Position numbers and translations under genes: made by a program. DNA of 64,000 nt from Scytonema hofmannii PCC 7110 (GTDB lineage Bacteria > Cyanobacteriota > Cyanobacteriia > Cyanobacteriales > Nostocaceae). Each line of letters starts with the position of its first letter. The stretch's first letter is position 1. The DNA lies in assembly GCF_000346485.2 (NCBI RefSeq), contig NZ_KQ976354.1, positions 830,512 through 894,511 of the forward strand, given 5' to 3'. Positions 27,572 through 35,712 of the stretch are shown in pieces. Below the pieces are notes generated by a model that saw only the letters and a program-made list of their open reading frames with translations, made no database searches and was not told where the DNA came from.

Positions 27572-28033
27572 ATGCATCCCTCTCCAGCCAAGCTCGACAC
27601 ACCCGAGAAAGTCATCAATTATTGTTGTGAAGAAATTTTAATAAATATGACTTGGCGAGGGGGAGGAAATGGTGTGGTTGTGATTTGTAGTGATGTCATC
27701 AAGAACGGTGCGATTAGTGGCTCGATTGAAGGTTGGCAAAATGTTAGTTTTTATATGAACTGCGAGCACATTCAGGTTTATCGTCCCCTGCTGAAGAGGC
27801 AATCTTGCTATCCAACGGACGTTTGTGAAGTATTTGGGTTTATAGAGAACGAACTGTTAAGAACTTGGAAAAGTTCTGCTAACGGTTTTGCAAACAACTC
27901 CATGAAAAGTTCTGTGAGTGGCAGATTGACGATACGAAGTGAATGTATCAACAATACAGGTCGGGTTCGCGTACTCGTTGGAGAAACTGTTCGTCGGAGG
28001 ATGTTTGTTGAAACTAAATTTCTCGCTAGTTAG
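27572..28033 (+). CDS. Hypothetical protein divergent from the STAND gene
   Basis: I do not recognise this 153-residue protein (ATG 27572; GTG 27554 would add six residues). It begins MHPSPAKLDTPEKVINYCCEEILINMTW, has a GGGNGVVVICSDVIKNG stretch, and ends with a mixed beta-like part, VRVLVGETVRRRMFVETKFLAS. Cys content is moderate and there is no signal peptide or membrane segment. It shares an intergenic region of about 290 bp with the STAND gene, so a functional link is possible but unproven. Confidence 0.55.
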   Translation: MHPSPAKLDTPEKVINYCCEEILINMTWRGGGNGVVVICSDVIKNGAISGSIEGWQNVSFYMNCEHIQVYRPLLKRQSCYPTDVCEVFGFIENELLRTWKSSANGFANNSMKSSVSGRLTIRSECINNTGRVRVLVGETVRRRMFVETKFLAS

Positions 28034-28293
28034 AAAATAGTTCAAATGTGAAGCTTCAATCCTTGTTACAAGGATGGCTCAAATTAATAAAAAAATCCAA
28101 GATATAACCTAGCTTTGAGGGTGGTTACCATTCCTGGCAGGTGCAACAGAATTTAGATTCTACGCGCCTGTCATTCTTGTGTTTCCGTCCTGTTTATCAG
28201 TGCGTTTTCACTAAAGAGACTGTAGCAACCGTGCAATTGAGTTTTTGTCAACAGAATATATGTTATCAACAAAAACCATTGGAGTGCATAACC

Positions 28294-28521
28294 ATGACAA
28301 CAAATCAGTACAGCCCTTTGTTCAAATTGACTGTTAAATTTTTCAAGTATTTCCTGTTAGCAGTCTTTGGGTTTGCGATCGTTTGCCTTGTATCAGTGAG
28401 TTTTGGAGGTTCAAGTATTGTCACAATAATGTTACCCTTTGTGGGGACTTGGTTTGGTAAGTTGGCAATTCTCTTGTTGTGCTTGATGATTGTGACAGCT
28501 TTCCTAGAGTCTCTACGTTAG
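28294..28521 (+). CDS. Small two-helix membrane protein (75 residues)
   Basis: From ATG 28294, preceded by GGAG at 28281-28284, it reads MTTNQYSPLFKLTVKFFKYFLLAVFG and has two hydrophobic helices (about 17-37 and 43-70). The frame is open further upstream to GTG 28141, but that extension is Cys/Gln-rich, atypical and lacks a ribosome site. Function unknown. Confidence 0.6.
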   Translation: MTTNQYSPLFKLTVKFFKYFLLAVFGFAIVCLVSVSFGGSSIVTIMLPFVGTWFGKLAILLLCLMIVTAFLESLR

Positions 28522-28582
28522 GGGTTAGGGGTTAGGGGCTAGAGGGACAAGGAGGACAAGGGGGAAATAATATCGCTTATAC

Positions 28583-28633
28583 CCAATTCCCACTCCCCAC
28601 TCCCCACTCCCAACTCCCAACTCCCAACTCCCT
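28583..28633. repeat. STRR ACTCCCC/ACTCCCA array
   Basis: Tandem CACTCCC and AACTCCC heptamers between the small membrane protein and the first tspO gene. Confidence 0.85.
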
Positions 28634-28724
28634 TTATCAAACTCAAGATTGATGAGTTATTTGCCTAAAACTTGACAAAATTGAACTCAGAAATCTTATA
28701 TGCGAGCCTCGCAAAGGGTGAAGG

Positions 28725-29198
28725 ATGATTAAATCCTGGATGGTGATTGGCGGAGTGGCATTCTTGGTTGCATTAGCTTCTAACATCATTACTCCCGATG
28801 ATGTTAAATGGTTTAAGCGATTGCAAAGACCGAGATGGCTTACTTTTGAGGCAGCAATCCCAGTTATCTGGACTGTAGTATTTATTTGTGGTGCTTGGTC
28901 AGCTTATATTGTTTGGGAAAAAAATCCAGGAACAACTAAAACTTGGTTGCTCATGGTTTTATATCTCCTCTTAGAAATTCTTACAGTCGCTTATAACCCA
29001 GTTATGCTTCGACTCCGCAGTTTAAAAGCGGGTACGATTATTGGCGGTACGGGTTTTATTGAAGGAATTATATTAGCACTAGCAGTTTTATCCGTCTCTG
29101 GTTGGGCATCACTGCTCATTGTTCCCTATTTACTTTGGAGTCCCATTGGTACGTATACCACTTGGAAAATGATACAGCTTAATCCAAAAGATGCGTAA
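28725..29198 (+). CDS. TspO/MBR family membrane protein, copy 1
   Basis: A 157-residue protein with five predicted membrane helices. TspO-like landmarks are RLQRPRWLTFEAAIPVIWTVVFICGAWSAYIVWE (helices 1-2) and a Leu-rich LLEIL helix. TspO proteins bind tetrapyrroles and sterols and can affect porphyrin handling. It is tandem with the paralogue at 29392: same length, same architecture, same terminal (I/L)QLNP(K/Q)DA. No other tetrapyrrole gene is adjacent. Confidence 0.75.
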   Translation: MIKSWMVIGGVAFLVALASNIITPDDVKWFKRLQRPRWLTFEAAIPVIWTVVFICGAWSAYIVWEKNPGTTKTWLLMVLYLLLEILTVAYNPVMLRLRSLKAGTIIGGTGFIEGIILALAVLSVSGWASLLIVPYLLWSPIGTYTTWKMIQLNPKDA

Positions 29199-29202
29199 GT
29201 TA

Positions 29203-29300
29203 GATAGTTGTTAGTTGTTAGTTGTTAGTTGTTAGTTGTTAGTTGTTGGTAGCCACTAACCACTAACGATGACAGGCGAGACGCCTGTCCTACATCACTA
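29203..29300. repeat. STRR TTAGTTG array plus GACAGGCGAGACGCCTGTC palindrome
   Basis: About five TTAGTTG heptamers, CACTAAC units in the other orientation, then a palindrome GACAGGC-GAGAC-GCCTGTC near 29271. The related GACAGGCATCTTGCCTGTC occurs at 29963 and 30029. Confidence 0.8.
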
Positions 29301-29391
29301 ACCACTAACAATTCAAACTTACGACTGATTAAAATTATGTACTCAATTGCCACAATTGCCTTGTGTGGCTTGACAAATAAGGTATACCACA

Positions 29392-29865
29392 ATGATTCAA
29401 TCTTGGATGGTAATCGGGGCTGTCACTTTTTTAATTGCAGTTGGGAGTTTTTTCATAACACCTCGTGATGTCAAGTGGTTTGCACGGTTAACTCGCCCGC
29501 GTTGGTTAGTCTTTGAACCACTTATTCCCCTCATTTGGACTGTTATTTTTATTTGTGGTGCGGCTTCTGCTAATATTGTTTGGCAGCATAGCCCAGGCAT
29601 TTTGAGAAGTTGGATTTTTATGGGTCTGTTTCTCCTGTTGGAAATCCTGACTGTGTCTTACATTCCAGTCATGCTAAGGTGGCGGAGCTTAAGAATAGGA
29701 GAAATCATTGGGTCAATTGGCGTTATTCTTGGCGTGTTGCTTACAATTGCTGTTGTACCAATATCTAAACTGGCGGCGTTACTGCTCGTTCCGTATCTAA
29801 TCTGGAGTCCAGTAGGAACTTATACTACAGAAGAGTTAATTCAACTGAATCCTCAAGATGCTTGA
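29392..29865 (+). CDS. TspO/MBR family membrane protein, copy 2
   Basis: A 157-residue paralogue of the preceding gene with five membrane helices (MIQSWMVIGAVTFLIAVGSFFITPRDVKWFARLTRPRWLVFEPLIPLIWT). The N-terminal halves are closest; the third and fourth helices have diverged (VILGVLLTIAVVPISKLAAL). It probably arose by tandem duplication, with the STRR block later expanding between the copies. Confidence 0.75.
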   Translation: MIQSWMVIGAVTFLIAVGSFFITPRDVKWFARLTRPRWLVFEPLIPLIWTVIFICGAASANIVWQHSPGILRSWIFMGLFLLLEILTVSYIPVMLRWRSLRIGEIIGSIGVILGVLLTIAVVPISKLAALLLVPYLIWSPVGTYTTEELIQLNPQDA

Positions 29866-29872
29866 GAGTTGG

Positions 29873-30066
29873 TGGTTAGTAAGGGCGCGGCGGCCTTGCG
29901 CCCCTACAGTTGTTGGTGCTGTAGGCACAAGTCATTGCGCCCTTACAGTGGTCGGTACCGTAGGACAGGCATCTTGCCTGTCATCGTTAAGGCGCGGCGG
30001 CCTTGCGCCCGTACAATAGGTGGTACCGTAGGACAGGCATCTTGCCTGTCATCGTTAGTAGTAAGG
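29873..30066. repeat. Cluster of GCGCGGCGGCCTTGCGCCC and GACAGGCATCTTGCCTGTC palindromes
   Basis: Two units of GCGCGGCGGCCTTGCGCCC alternate with two GTAGGACAGGCATCTTGCCTGTCATCG units. These are dispersed GC-rich palindromic repeats; a related GCGCTCTTGCATTGCGCCC lies at 31854. An open frame across them is not supported as a gene. Confidence 0.8.
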
Positions 30067-30068
30067 TT

Positions 30069-30776
30069 CTAAAATAAACGTCCAAAACGTGCATTGAACG
30101 GATTGTCGGGATTCGCTTCATTATTTAGCCAAGCCCACATCTGATCGCCCAAGGAAAAATGCCACCACTCTCTGGGATTGCGCTTGAATCCTGCTTTTTC
30201 CATAACACTACAGAGAAGTTGTCGATGAGCGTGATACTGTTGCGCCTGTAAATCGTTAGCGTTGACAAAATGCAACGGATGCGATCGCTCTGACATCTCG
30301 TCAATAGGCGACCCCATATCGACAATTGCGCCTGTAGCATCCACCAATGTGATATCAACAGCAGCCCCCGTACTGTGAGGAGGAGGAGTTTTTTCGTCCA
30401 AACTGGGTTCAGCCCAAATTTTATAAACCGCCTCCCAAATCTCCTGGAGTTGATTTGGTGATAATTCAGCCTCACTCAGCCCTCTCATCTCCAAGGCTTG
30501 AGAAAAAGCATAATTCACCATAAACTGCTGTACCTGTACGGGGCGGTAGGCATCAAAAATTTGGATAAGCCAGTTAGGACGAATTTGCTGAAGATAGTTC
30601 TGAGCAACTATCAAGCTATCAACAACGCTTTTACGGAGAAAATAAGGTGAGACTTTGCCATAAGGAGCACCCAACCTTTCATAAGGATGGGGAGATTCCA
30701 CAGCCAACAGTTCCAAAGGAATCTCTACTAACGGCTCACCACACTCAATAATCAATACTTTATGATACGCTCGCAT
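30069..30776 (-). CDS. D-Ala-D-Ala dipeptidase (VanX/DdpX, peptidase M15D) family
   Basis: A 235-residue M15D peptidase. Zinc and catalytic marks are FDAYRPV (Arg), PHSTGAAVDITL (His and Asp ligands) and REWWHF (Glu and His). The start is ATG 30776; an upstream in-frame GTG (30791) lies in STRR DNA and is unlikely. It is cytoplasmic-looking, with no signal peptide. It likely hydrolyses D-Ala-D-Ala or related dipeptides during cell-wall turnover; vancomycin resistance genes are absent, so resistance is not implied. Confidence 0.88.
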   Translation of the reverse strand: MRAYHKVLIIECGEPLVEIPLELLAVESPHPYERLGAPYGKVSPYFLRKSVVDSLIVAQNYLQQIRPNWLIQIFDAYRPVQVQQFMVNYAFSQALEMRGLSEAELSPNQLQEIWEAVYKIWAEPSLDEKTPPPHSTGAAVDITLVDATGAIVDMGSPIDEMSERSHPLHFVNANDLQAQQYHAHRQLLCSVMEKAGFKRNPREWWHFSLGDQMWAWLNNEANPDNPFNARFGRLF

Positions 30777-30781
30777 CTTAA

Positions 30782-30843
30782 CACTGGTCACTGGTCACTG
30801 GTCACTGGTCACTGGTCACTGGTCACTGGTCACTGGTCACTGT
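30782..30843. repeat. STRR GGTCACT array overlapping the yidD end
   Basis: About nine perfect GGTCACT heptamers. The right end is coding: it gives the last residues (SDQ) and the TGA stop of yidD on the minus strand. Confidence 0.92.
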
Positions 30844-31054
30844 CCTCCGGTACAGGATCGTAGCCGCCTGGATGAAATGGATGGCAACGTAAAATACGCC
30901 TAATCGCCAACCAACTACCTCGCCAGACTCCAAATCGTTCAATAGCTTGGAGAGCATACATTGAACAAGTCGGTTGAAAGCGACAGCTTGGAGGAAACAT
31001 GGGTGAAATAAACATTCGGTAAAACCGAATCGGCAAAATTAGTAATAATTTCAT
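30830..31054 (-). CDS. yidD: Membrane protein insertion efficiency factor YidD
   Basis: A 74-residue protein from ATG 31054 (TTG 31066 would add four). The diagnostic sequence is [32 protein letters not shown]...[13 protein letters not shown]. It assists YidC-dependent membrane protein insertion. The usual short tail is replaced by DSDQ encoded by the STRR. Confidence 0.92.
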   Translation of the reverse strand: MKLLLILPIRFYRMFISPMFPPSCRFQPTCSMYALQAIERFGVWRGSWLAIRRILRCHPFHPGGYDPVPEDSDQ

Positions 31055-31115
31055 TATGTTGCTCAAATCTAATAAAGTGGTAGTTAAAGGTTAAAGTTTT
31101 TATCTTGTTTTATCT

Positions 31116-31826
31116 TTGCTAAATTCATTACCTGGTTTAGAATCAATCCCTCCTGTTTACCTACAAATTGCCATTGCGGCAATTTGGGTGTTCTTCATGC
31201 TTCTGATTGCATGGCGGGTCAATCGCCTTGAAGATAAAGACCCTGAAGTTGTAAGAAAGATCGTACATATTGGGACTGGGAACATAATCTTAGTTGCTTG
31301 GTGGCTGCGTATTCCAGCCAGTGTGGGCATTACCGCTTCGATTGTAGCGAGTGCAGCCACCTTATTGTCTTACCGATTTCCTATACTCCCCGGTATTGAT
31401 AGCGTTGGGCGCAAAAGTCTCGGAACTTTTTTCTATTCTGCCAGTATTGGTATTCTTATTGCTTGCTTCTGGTCGATACAGCAACCCCACTATGCAGTCT
31501 TGGGAGTCTTAGTGATGACATGGGGTGATGGACTAGCAGCACTTGTTGGTCAGCGATTTGGCAAGCACAAATACAAAGTTTTGGGGAGACAAAAAAGTTT
31601 GGAAGGCTCTCTAACAGTGACTGCTGTTAGCTATCTGATCGGTAGTTCAATCTTACTTAGCGTACAAGGTAATGTCTGGCAAACTTGGTTGGTTTCTTTG
31701 GCAGTTGCCTTAGTGGCTACTGGCTTGGAAGTTGTTTCAATGTTTGGGATTGACAATTTGACAGTTCCTTTGGGTAGTGCCGCAGTCGCTTTCTTTTTAA
31801 ATACTTGGTTAGTGGGTAGTGGTTAG
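31116..31826 (+). CDS. Phytol/dolichol-type kinase (VTE5-like, DGK/CTP-dependent family)
   Basis: A 236-residue polytopic membrane protein with family motifs EVVRKIVHIGTGN, MTWGDGLAALVGQRFGK and GRQKSLEGSLT. Plant VTE5 phosphorylates phytol released from chlorophyll, feeding tocopherol synthesis. The start is TTG 31116; no upstream ATG fits, and the first internal ATG would delete helix 1. The DUF92 gene at 2441 could perform the next phosphorylation. Confidence 0.85.
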   Translation: MLNSLPGLESIPPVYLQIAIAAIWVFFMLLIAWRVNRLEDKDPEVVRKIVHIGTGNIILVAWWLRIPASVGITASIVASAATLLSYRFPILPGIDSVGRKSLGTFFYSASIGILIACFWSIQQPHYAVLGVLVMTWGDGLAALVGQRFGKHKYKVLGRQKSLEGSLTVTAVSYLIGSSILLSVQGNVWQTWLVSLAVALVATGLEVVSMFGIDNLTVPLGSAAVAFFLNTWLVGSG

Positions 31827-31890
31827 TCGTTCTACCCACTAACTACTGTACGGGCGCTCTTGCATTGCGCCCCTACTAAACCACTAACAT

Positions 31891-32343
31891 TTAGTATCTG
31901 TATTGCCGATAAAAATTCCCGTGACGCGGAACCCCGTGACGATATCCCTTACGTGGATGCACCCTGTAGTGATGATAGTGATAGTGATACACCTTTCGGG
32001 GATAATGAACGGGGCGATGATGGTAGACAGGACACGGGCAACGGTAACCCCGACGATGATGCACTCTGTAATGCCGCACTTTTCGATGACGAACTTTACG
32101 ACAGTGGTAATGTTTAGCTTGTATGAGTTCTCCTTCTGGTTCTAAATTATCTTCAGTTAATAAATATTTTTGTGCTTCAGGTGAGAGGAGATTCATCACG
32201 TTGGTGTCAGCCTCTGTTTGACAAGACTGTTGCTGGTTTTTAATCCTTCTATTTGTTTGTGCTGTGGCTGTTTCAAACCCCAAACAACTCAGCAATATTA
32301 AGGCACTGACTGCAAACCGCAAATAACTGTTTTTGGACAACAT
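31891..32343 (-). CDS. Secreted His/Tyr/Arg-rich protein
   Basis: A 150-residue protein with a clear signal peptide (MLSKNSYLRFAVSALILLSCLG...ATAQ, cleavage near residue 29). A short acidic segment (SPEAQKYLLTEDNLEPEGE) precedes a C-terminal about 70-residue tail of repeats such as HYHCRKVRHRKVRHYRVHHRR and HYHYHHYRVHPRKGYRH. The tail is dominated by His, Arg and Tyr with a CPCP motif, so metal binding is plausible. The opposite strand shows long Asp-rich frames that are codon shadows. Function unknown. Confidence 0.65.
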   Translation of the reverse strand: MLSKNSYLRFAVSALILLSCLGFETATAQTNRRIKNQQQSCQTEADTNVMNLLSPEAQKYLLTEDNLEPEGELIQAKHYHCRKVRHRKVRHYRVHHRRGYRCPCPVYHHRPVHYPRKVYHYHYHHYRVHPRKGYRHGVPRHGNFYRQYRY

Positions 32344-33030
32344 TCTTTCGGTGCTCCTAGTTTTTTGTTCCCTTTTTGTCCCCTGGGAATCCCTTTTGCA
32401 AGGTTTTGGCTGAAGCTATCCTTTGTATTTAGTTGAAGAGAAAGCAAAGCCTATAAAAATGGGTTATCACGCATGACAGACAAAGGAGAGTTATTAGCGA
32501 TCGCAACTCTATTATTGCAATAATCTTTATTATTTGTTAATGTTTGCATTGTTGTAGATAAACAAAATCAACCCTTTTAAACACTGCTAGCGACAGGCTG
32601 TAAATGATTTCTTGGAAAGAGCGAAGCAAAAAGATAAACAACACTCGTGTATTTTTCAATACAAATAAAATCTAACTGTATTTATAGACTGATATATAGT
32701 AAATAAGTGCGAAGCAGGGGTTCTGACACCTCAATTATCGTATCCCTTGCAGTATTGGTTTCTAACCAAGTTTATGTTGTGATTCTGTAACAATTTTTAA
32801 TTTATCAATATTAAAAACTATTTCATCAGAAGAAGCTTTTAATCATGAGAAATGATTTCTTCTTACTTATATGTAAAATAGATTACAAAAATCTAACAAC
32901 CGAGAGAATATAACCAATCAGAAGCCATACCTAGAAAGAGATTAAGATAAAAGCACTGCTCAATAAATTTCAAGACTAAATATGGCAATATGATGCTCAA
33001 AAAATAATTTTTTATTCTGCAAAAAATAAA
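32344..33030. other. 687-bp AT-rich intergenic region, no gene seen
   Basis: It lies between divergent genes and holds their promoters. One HIP1 site is near 32498. A 16-codon frame (32474-32524) is too short to support. No tandem repeats or strong palindromes were seen. Confidence 0.5.
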
Positions 33031-33642
33031 ATGAATTTTTTTAATAATTCTGTGCCGCCTTTGCGCCGCAAACAAGCTACCTTAGAAAATTATCATTTAC
33101 AAGGGTTTCGGCAAGTTAACTGGCAAATAGGCAAAATACAACTGTATTCCAATTTTTACACCCGTCTTGACCAATCTTTTATACTTTGGGGTTTATTGAT
33201 AGTACCAATGTTTGTCACTGCCCAATTCTTACCTGTTAGTTGGAATTTACAGGCAATTTTGTGGTCTATACTTTCCATTTTTGGTATTGCAGGAATGCTT
33301 TACTGGACTCACTATTGGGTAAAGCAAAGACAAGTCTGTTGGATATTATATTGCTGGGTTCTGTTGATGCTATTGGGTGTAGTGTTAACTGATTTGGGCG
33401 TTTTCTTAGGCTGGGGAGAAATACTGTTAAATTTATGCCCTATGTGGTTGGGTTTGTGCTCGTTAGGATATTTGTGTACTGGGTTAGCAATACACTCGCG
33501 AACCTTACTCTTTACAAGTGTTATTCACCTATTAGGAATTTTGATTTTGCCTTATGTAGCTGGTTGGCAATTTTTATTGACTGGCGCTGTGATGTTTTTC
33601 TGCTTGTTTCTATTAGCTGAGTTGGAATGGGATCATTGTTAA
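33031..33642 (+). CDS. Conserved-looking multi-pass membrane protein, unknown function
   Basis: A 203-residue protein with a soluble, basic N-terminus (PPLRRKQATLENYHLQGFRQVNWQ) and about six hydrophobic segments from residue 50 on (FILWGLLIVPMFVTAQF, WSILSIFGIAGMLYW, VLLMLLGVVLTDLGVFLGW, ILLNLCPMWLGLCSLGYLC, LLGILILPYVAGW, LTGAVMFFCLFLLAELEW). I recognise no family. An STRR block follows its stop. Confidence 0.7.
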   Translation: MNFFNNSVPPLRRKQATLENYHLQGFRQVNWQIGKIQLYSNFYTRLDQSFILWGLLIVPMFVTAQFLPVSWNLQAILWSILSIFGIAGMLYWTHYWVKQRQVCWILYCWVLLMLLGVVLTDLGVFLGWGEILLNLCPMWLGLCSLGYLCTGLAIHSRTLLFTSVIHLLGILILPYVAGWQFLLTGAVMFFCLFLLAELEWDHC

Positions 33643-33648
33643 AAATAG

Positions 33649-33712
33649 TTAGTGGTTAGTAGAAAAACAACTAACCACTAACCACTAACCACTAACCACT
33701 AACTACTAACCA
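33649..33712. repeat. STRR TTAGTGG/CTAACCA array
   Basis: It begins GTTAGTGGTTAG, then about six ACTAACC heptamers, ending exactly at the stop codon of the small minus-strand gene at 33713. Confidence 0.9.
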
Positions 33713-33865
33713 TTACCAACGCTCGGCTGTTTTTTGCTTATAAACCTCACCTGTAAATGGTTGTATGCCAATATTTGGATATGCATCATTAGTAGGAGTA
33801 AAAATCCGCATTGCTGCTTCAGAAACAAACTGAGTAAAATCGGCAAGTATCTTGGAGATAGCCAT
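33713..33865 (-). CDS. Small conserved-looking protein (50 residues)
   Basis: I found this gene by reading the minus strand. From ATG 33865, with GGGAGT about 10 bases upstream, it reads MAISKILADFTQFVSEAAMR, then IFTPTNDAYPNIGIQPFTGE, then VYKQKTAERW and TAA. An amphipathic N-terminal helix leads into a Pro/Asp/Tyr-rich middle and a polar end, which looks like a real small protein rather than random frame. Its 3' end meets an STRR array at the stop codon. Function unknown. Confidence 0.6.
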   Translation of the reverse strand: MAISKILADFTQFVSEAAMRIFTPTNDAYPNIGIQPFTGEVYKQKTAERW

Positions 33866-34181
33866 AATACCAATACTCCCTTGTTTGTAATTGCTTGAAT
33901 TGTTATATCTCTCCAGTGTAGTTGGCAGATTTTTGCTTGTCTCTCATTAGAAATATATTTATACTGTCCGCAACAATAAGAGATAGATGTTTGCAATAGT
34001 TAAGCTGCGAAAAGGGTAAAGCTGAGGGGAAAGGATAAGTTTCTCTTACCTTAATGCGCTCATCTTTTTCTTTATTACCACATACAACTATTAAAAAATT
34101 TTAAATAATAGATTAAGATAATAATATGCACCACGTAGAAATACGGGTTTCAGGCATTTTCAAAAAAAAACAATCTAGTAG
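33866..34181. other. AT-rich region between the small protein and the NAD cluster promoter
   Basis: About 315 bp holding the upstream region of the small minus-strand gene and sequence before the pncB promoter. No repeats or convincing frames were seen. Confidence 0.45.
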
Positions 34182-34211
34182 TTGACAAGAGTTATGGTAA
34201 AAACTACCATA
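34182..34211 (+). promoter_or_regulatory. Candidate pncB promoter with overlapping palindromic operator
   Basis: TTGACA (34182-34187), a 17-bp spacer, then TACCAT (34205-34210, four of six matches to TATAAT). A perfect palindrome TATGGTA-AAAAC-TACCATA (34193-34211) covers the spacer and the -10 box, so a bound repressor would block RNA polymerase. The likely binder is the NrtR-like regulator encoded in the same cluster (inference). Confidence 0.6.
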
Positions 34212-34243
34212 AATCATAAGCTTTCTTCCAAGGGCGCTATGCC

Positions 34244-35653
34244 ATGACCAGTTTCCCAGTATTGAACTATGCATCTACAGACCGTCAGAAGCAGCAGAGT
34301 TTGGAAAATCAAGAGTTAACATTTTCATCTCTTGATTACAGTTTGCTGGCAGACCTTTACCAGTTGACAATGGCAGCTTGTTACACCGGAGAAGGTGTAG
34401 AACAACGGCAGGCAAGTTTTGAGTTGTTCGTCAGACGCTTGCCACAAAATTTTGGTTATTTAATTGCAATGGGTCTGGCACAAGCGTTGGAGTATTTGGA
34501 AAATTTTCGCTTTAGTGCAACTCATGTGGAAGCTTTACAAGCGACAGGAATTTTTACAAATGCGCCCACCCGCTTTTGGTCAGTCTTGACTGAAGGACGT
34601 TTTACAGGAGATGTTTGGGCAGTGCCTGAAGGGACAGCCGTGTTTGCCCATGAACCACTGTTGCGAGTAGAAGCCCCCCTCTGGCAAGCACAGTTGGTGG
34701 AAACCTACCTGTTAAACACCCTGAATTATCAAAGTTTGATTGCTACACGGGCAGCAAGATTGCGCGATGTAGCATCTGAGAATGCAACTCTGTTGGAATT
34801 TGGAACAAGACGGGCATTTAGCCCCCAAGCTTCTTTGTGGGCAGCACGTGCGGCTTTAGCTGGTGGTTTGGATGCGACATCAAATGTGTTAGCAGCACTG
34901 CAACTGGGACAAAAGCCCAGTGGTACAATGGCTCATTCTTTGGTTATGGCATTGTCAGCAATGGAAGGTAACGAAGAAGAAGCTTTTACAGCATTTCACC
35001 GTTATTTTCCCGGTGCGCCATTGTTGATTGATACTTACGATTCAATAGCCGCAGCCCAGCGTTTGGCCCAAAAGGTCAATTCTGGGGAAATGGAATTATC
35101 TGGAGTCAGGCTGGACTCAGGAGATTTGGTGTCCTTGTCAAAACAAGTGAGATTGCTGCTTCCTGGAGTGTCGATTTTTGCCAGTGGGGACTTGGACGAG
35201 TGGGAAATAGCTAAGTTAAAGGCTGCTGGTGCTGAGATTGATGGTTATGGTTTGGGAACGCGTTTGGTCACTGGTTCTTCCGTAAATGGAGTTTACAAAC
35301 TGGTGGAAATAGATGGTATCCCAGTGATGAAACAATCAACTGGGAAAGGAACTTATCCAGGGCGCAAGCAGATTTTTCGCACTTTAGAGGGGGGTAAGGT
35401 GAAAACCGATAAGTTGGGACTGGCTGCTGAAAATTCTTTTGAAAATTCTTTGGAGGAACAACCTTTATTGGAACTCTTTATTAAGGAGGGTCAAAGAGTG
35501 CGATCGCCTGAAACCATAGCACAAATTCGGCAGCGCACAACTGCTTCAGTCGCCAGTTTGCCAGATGAAGTCAGACAACTGAATAACCCCGTGTCAGTAC
35601 AAGTGGATATCTCTACTGCCCTAGAAGAACTGACACAAAAAACCAGAAAATAA
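34244..35653 (+). CDS. pncB: Nicotinate phosphoribosyltransferase
   Basis: A 469-residue enzyme converting nicotinate and PRPP to nicotinate mononucleotide for NAD salvage. Motifs are LLADLYQLTMAACY at the start, LLEFGTRRAFSPQAS, GTMAHSLVMA (phosphate-binding region), IDTYDS, GVRLDSGDL, FASGDLDEWEI and DGYGLGTRLVTG. It is the first gene of an NAD cluster (pncB, nadD-like, nrtR-like, nadE). Expression is probably controlled through the palindrome at 34193-34211. Confidence 0.95.
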   Translation: MTSFPVLNYASTDRQKQQSLENQELTFSSLDYSLLADLYQLTMAACYTGEGVEQRQASFELFVRRLPQNFGYLIAMGLAQALEYLENFRFSATHVEALQATGIFTNAPTRFWSVLTEGRFTGDVWAVPEGTAVFAHEPLLRVEAPLWQAQLVETYLLNTLNYQSLIATRAARLRDVASENATLLEFGTRRAFSPQASLWAARAALAGGLDATSNVLAALQLGQKPSGTMAHSLVMALSAMEGNEEEAFTAFHRYFPGAPLLIDTYDSIAAAQRLAQKVNSGEMELSGVRLDSGDLVSLSKQVRLLLPGVSIFASGDLDEWEIAKLKAAGAEIDGYGLGTRLVTGSSVNGVYKLVEIDGIPVMKQSTGKGTYPGRKQIFRTLEGGKVKTDKLGLAAENSFENSLEEQPLLELFIKEGQRVRSPETIAQIRQRTTASVASLPDEVRQLNNPVSVQVDISTALEELTQKTRK

Positions 35654-35712
35654 ACCAGTGACCAGTGACCAGTGACCAGTGACCACTAACTACTAACCAC
35701 CAACCACTAACC
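35654..35712. repeat. Composite STRR between pncB and nadD
   Basis: AGTGACC units followed by ACTAACC units, continuing to within a base of the nadD-like ATG, which therefore lacks a Shine-Dalgarno sequence. Confidence 0.9.

Noticed and set aside
29869..30072. A 67-codon plus-strand frame after tspO copy 2
   Set aside because: It is translated GC-rich palindromic repeat.
30069..30791. Vancomycin resistance locus
   Set aside because: Only a VanX-type dipeptidase is present, with no VanA or VanH partners; a cell-wall turnover role is more likely.
31860..32145. Asp-rich plus-strand frames
   Set aside because: They are opposite-strand shadows of His/Arg-rich codons of the signal-peptide protein at 31891-32343.
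33706..33996. A 96-codon minus-strand frame
   Set aside because: Wrong frame; the 50-residue frame at 33713-33865 has the ribosome site and sensible composition.
34193..34211. Simple NtcA site before pncB
   Set aside because: The spacing does not give GTA-N8-TAC; it is a 7-5-7 palindrome and fits a local repressor better.
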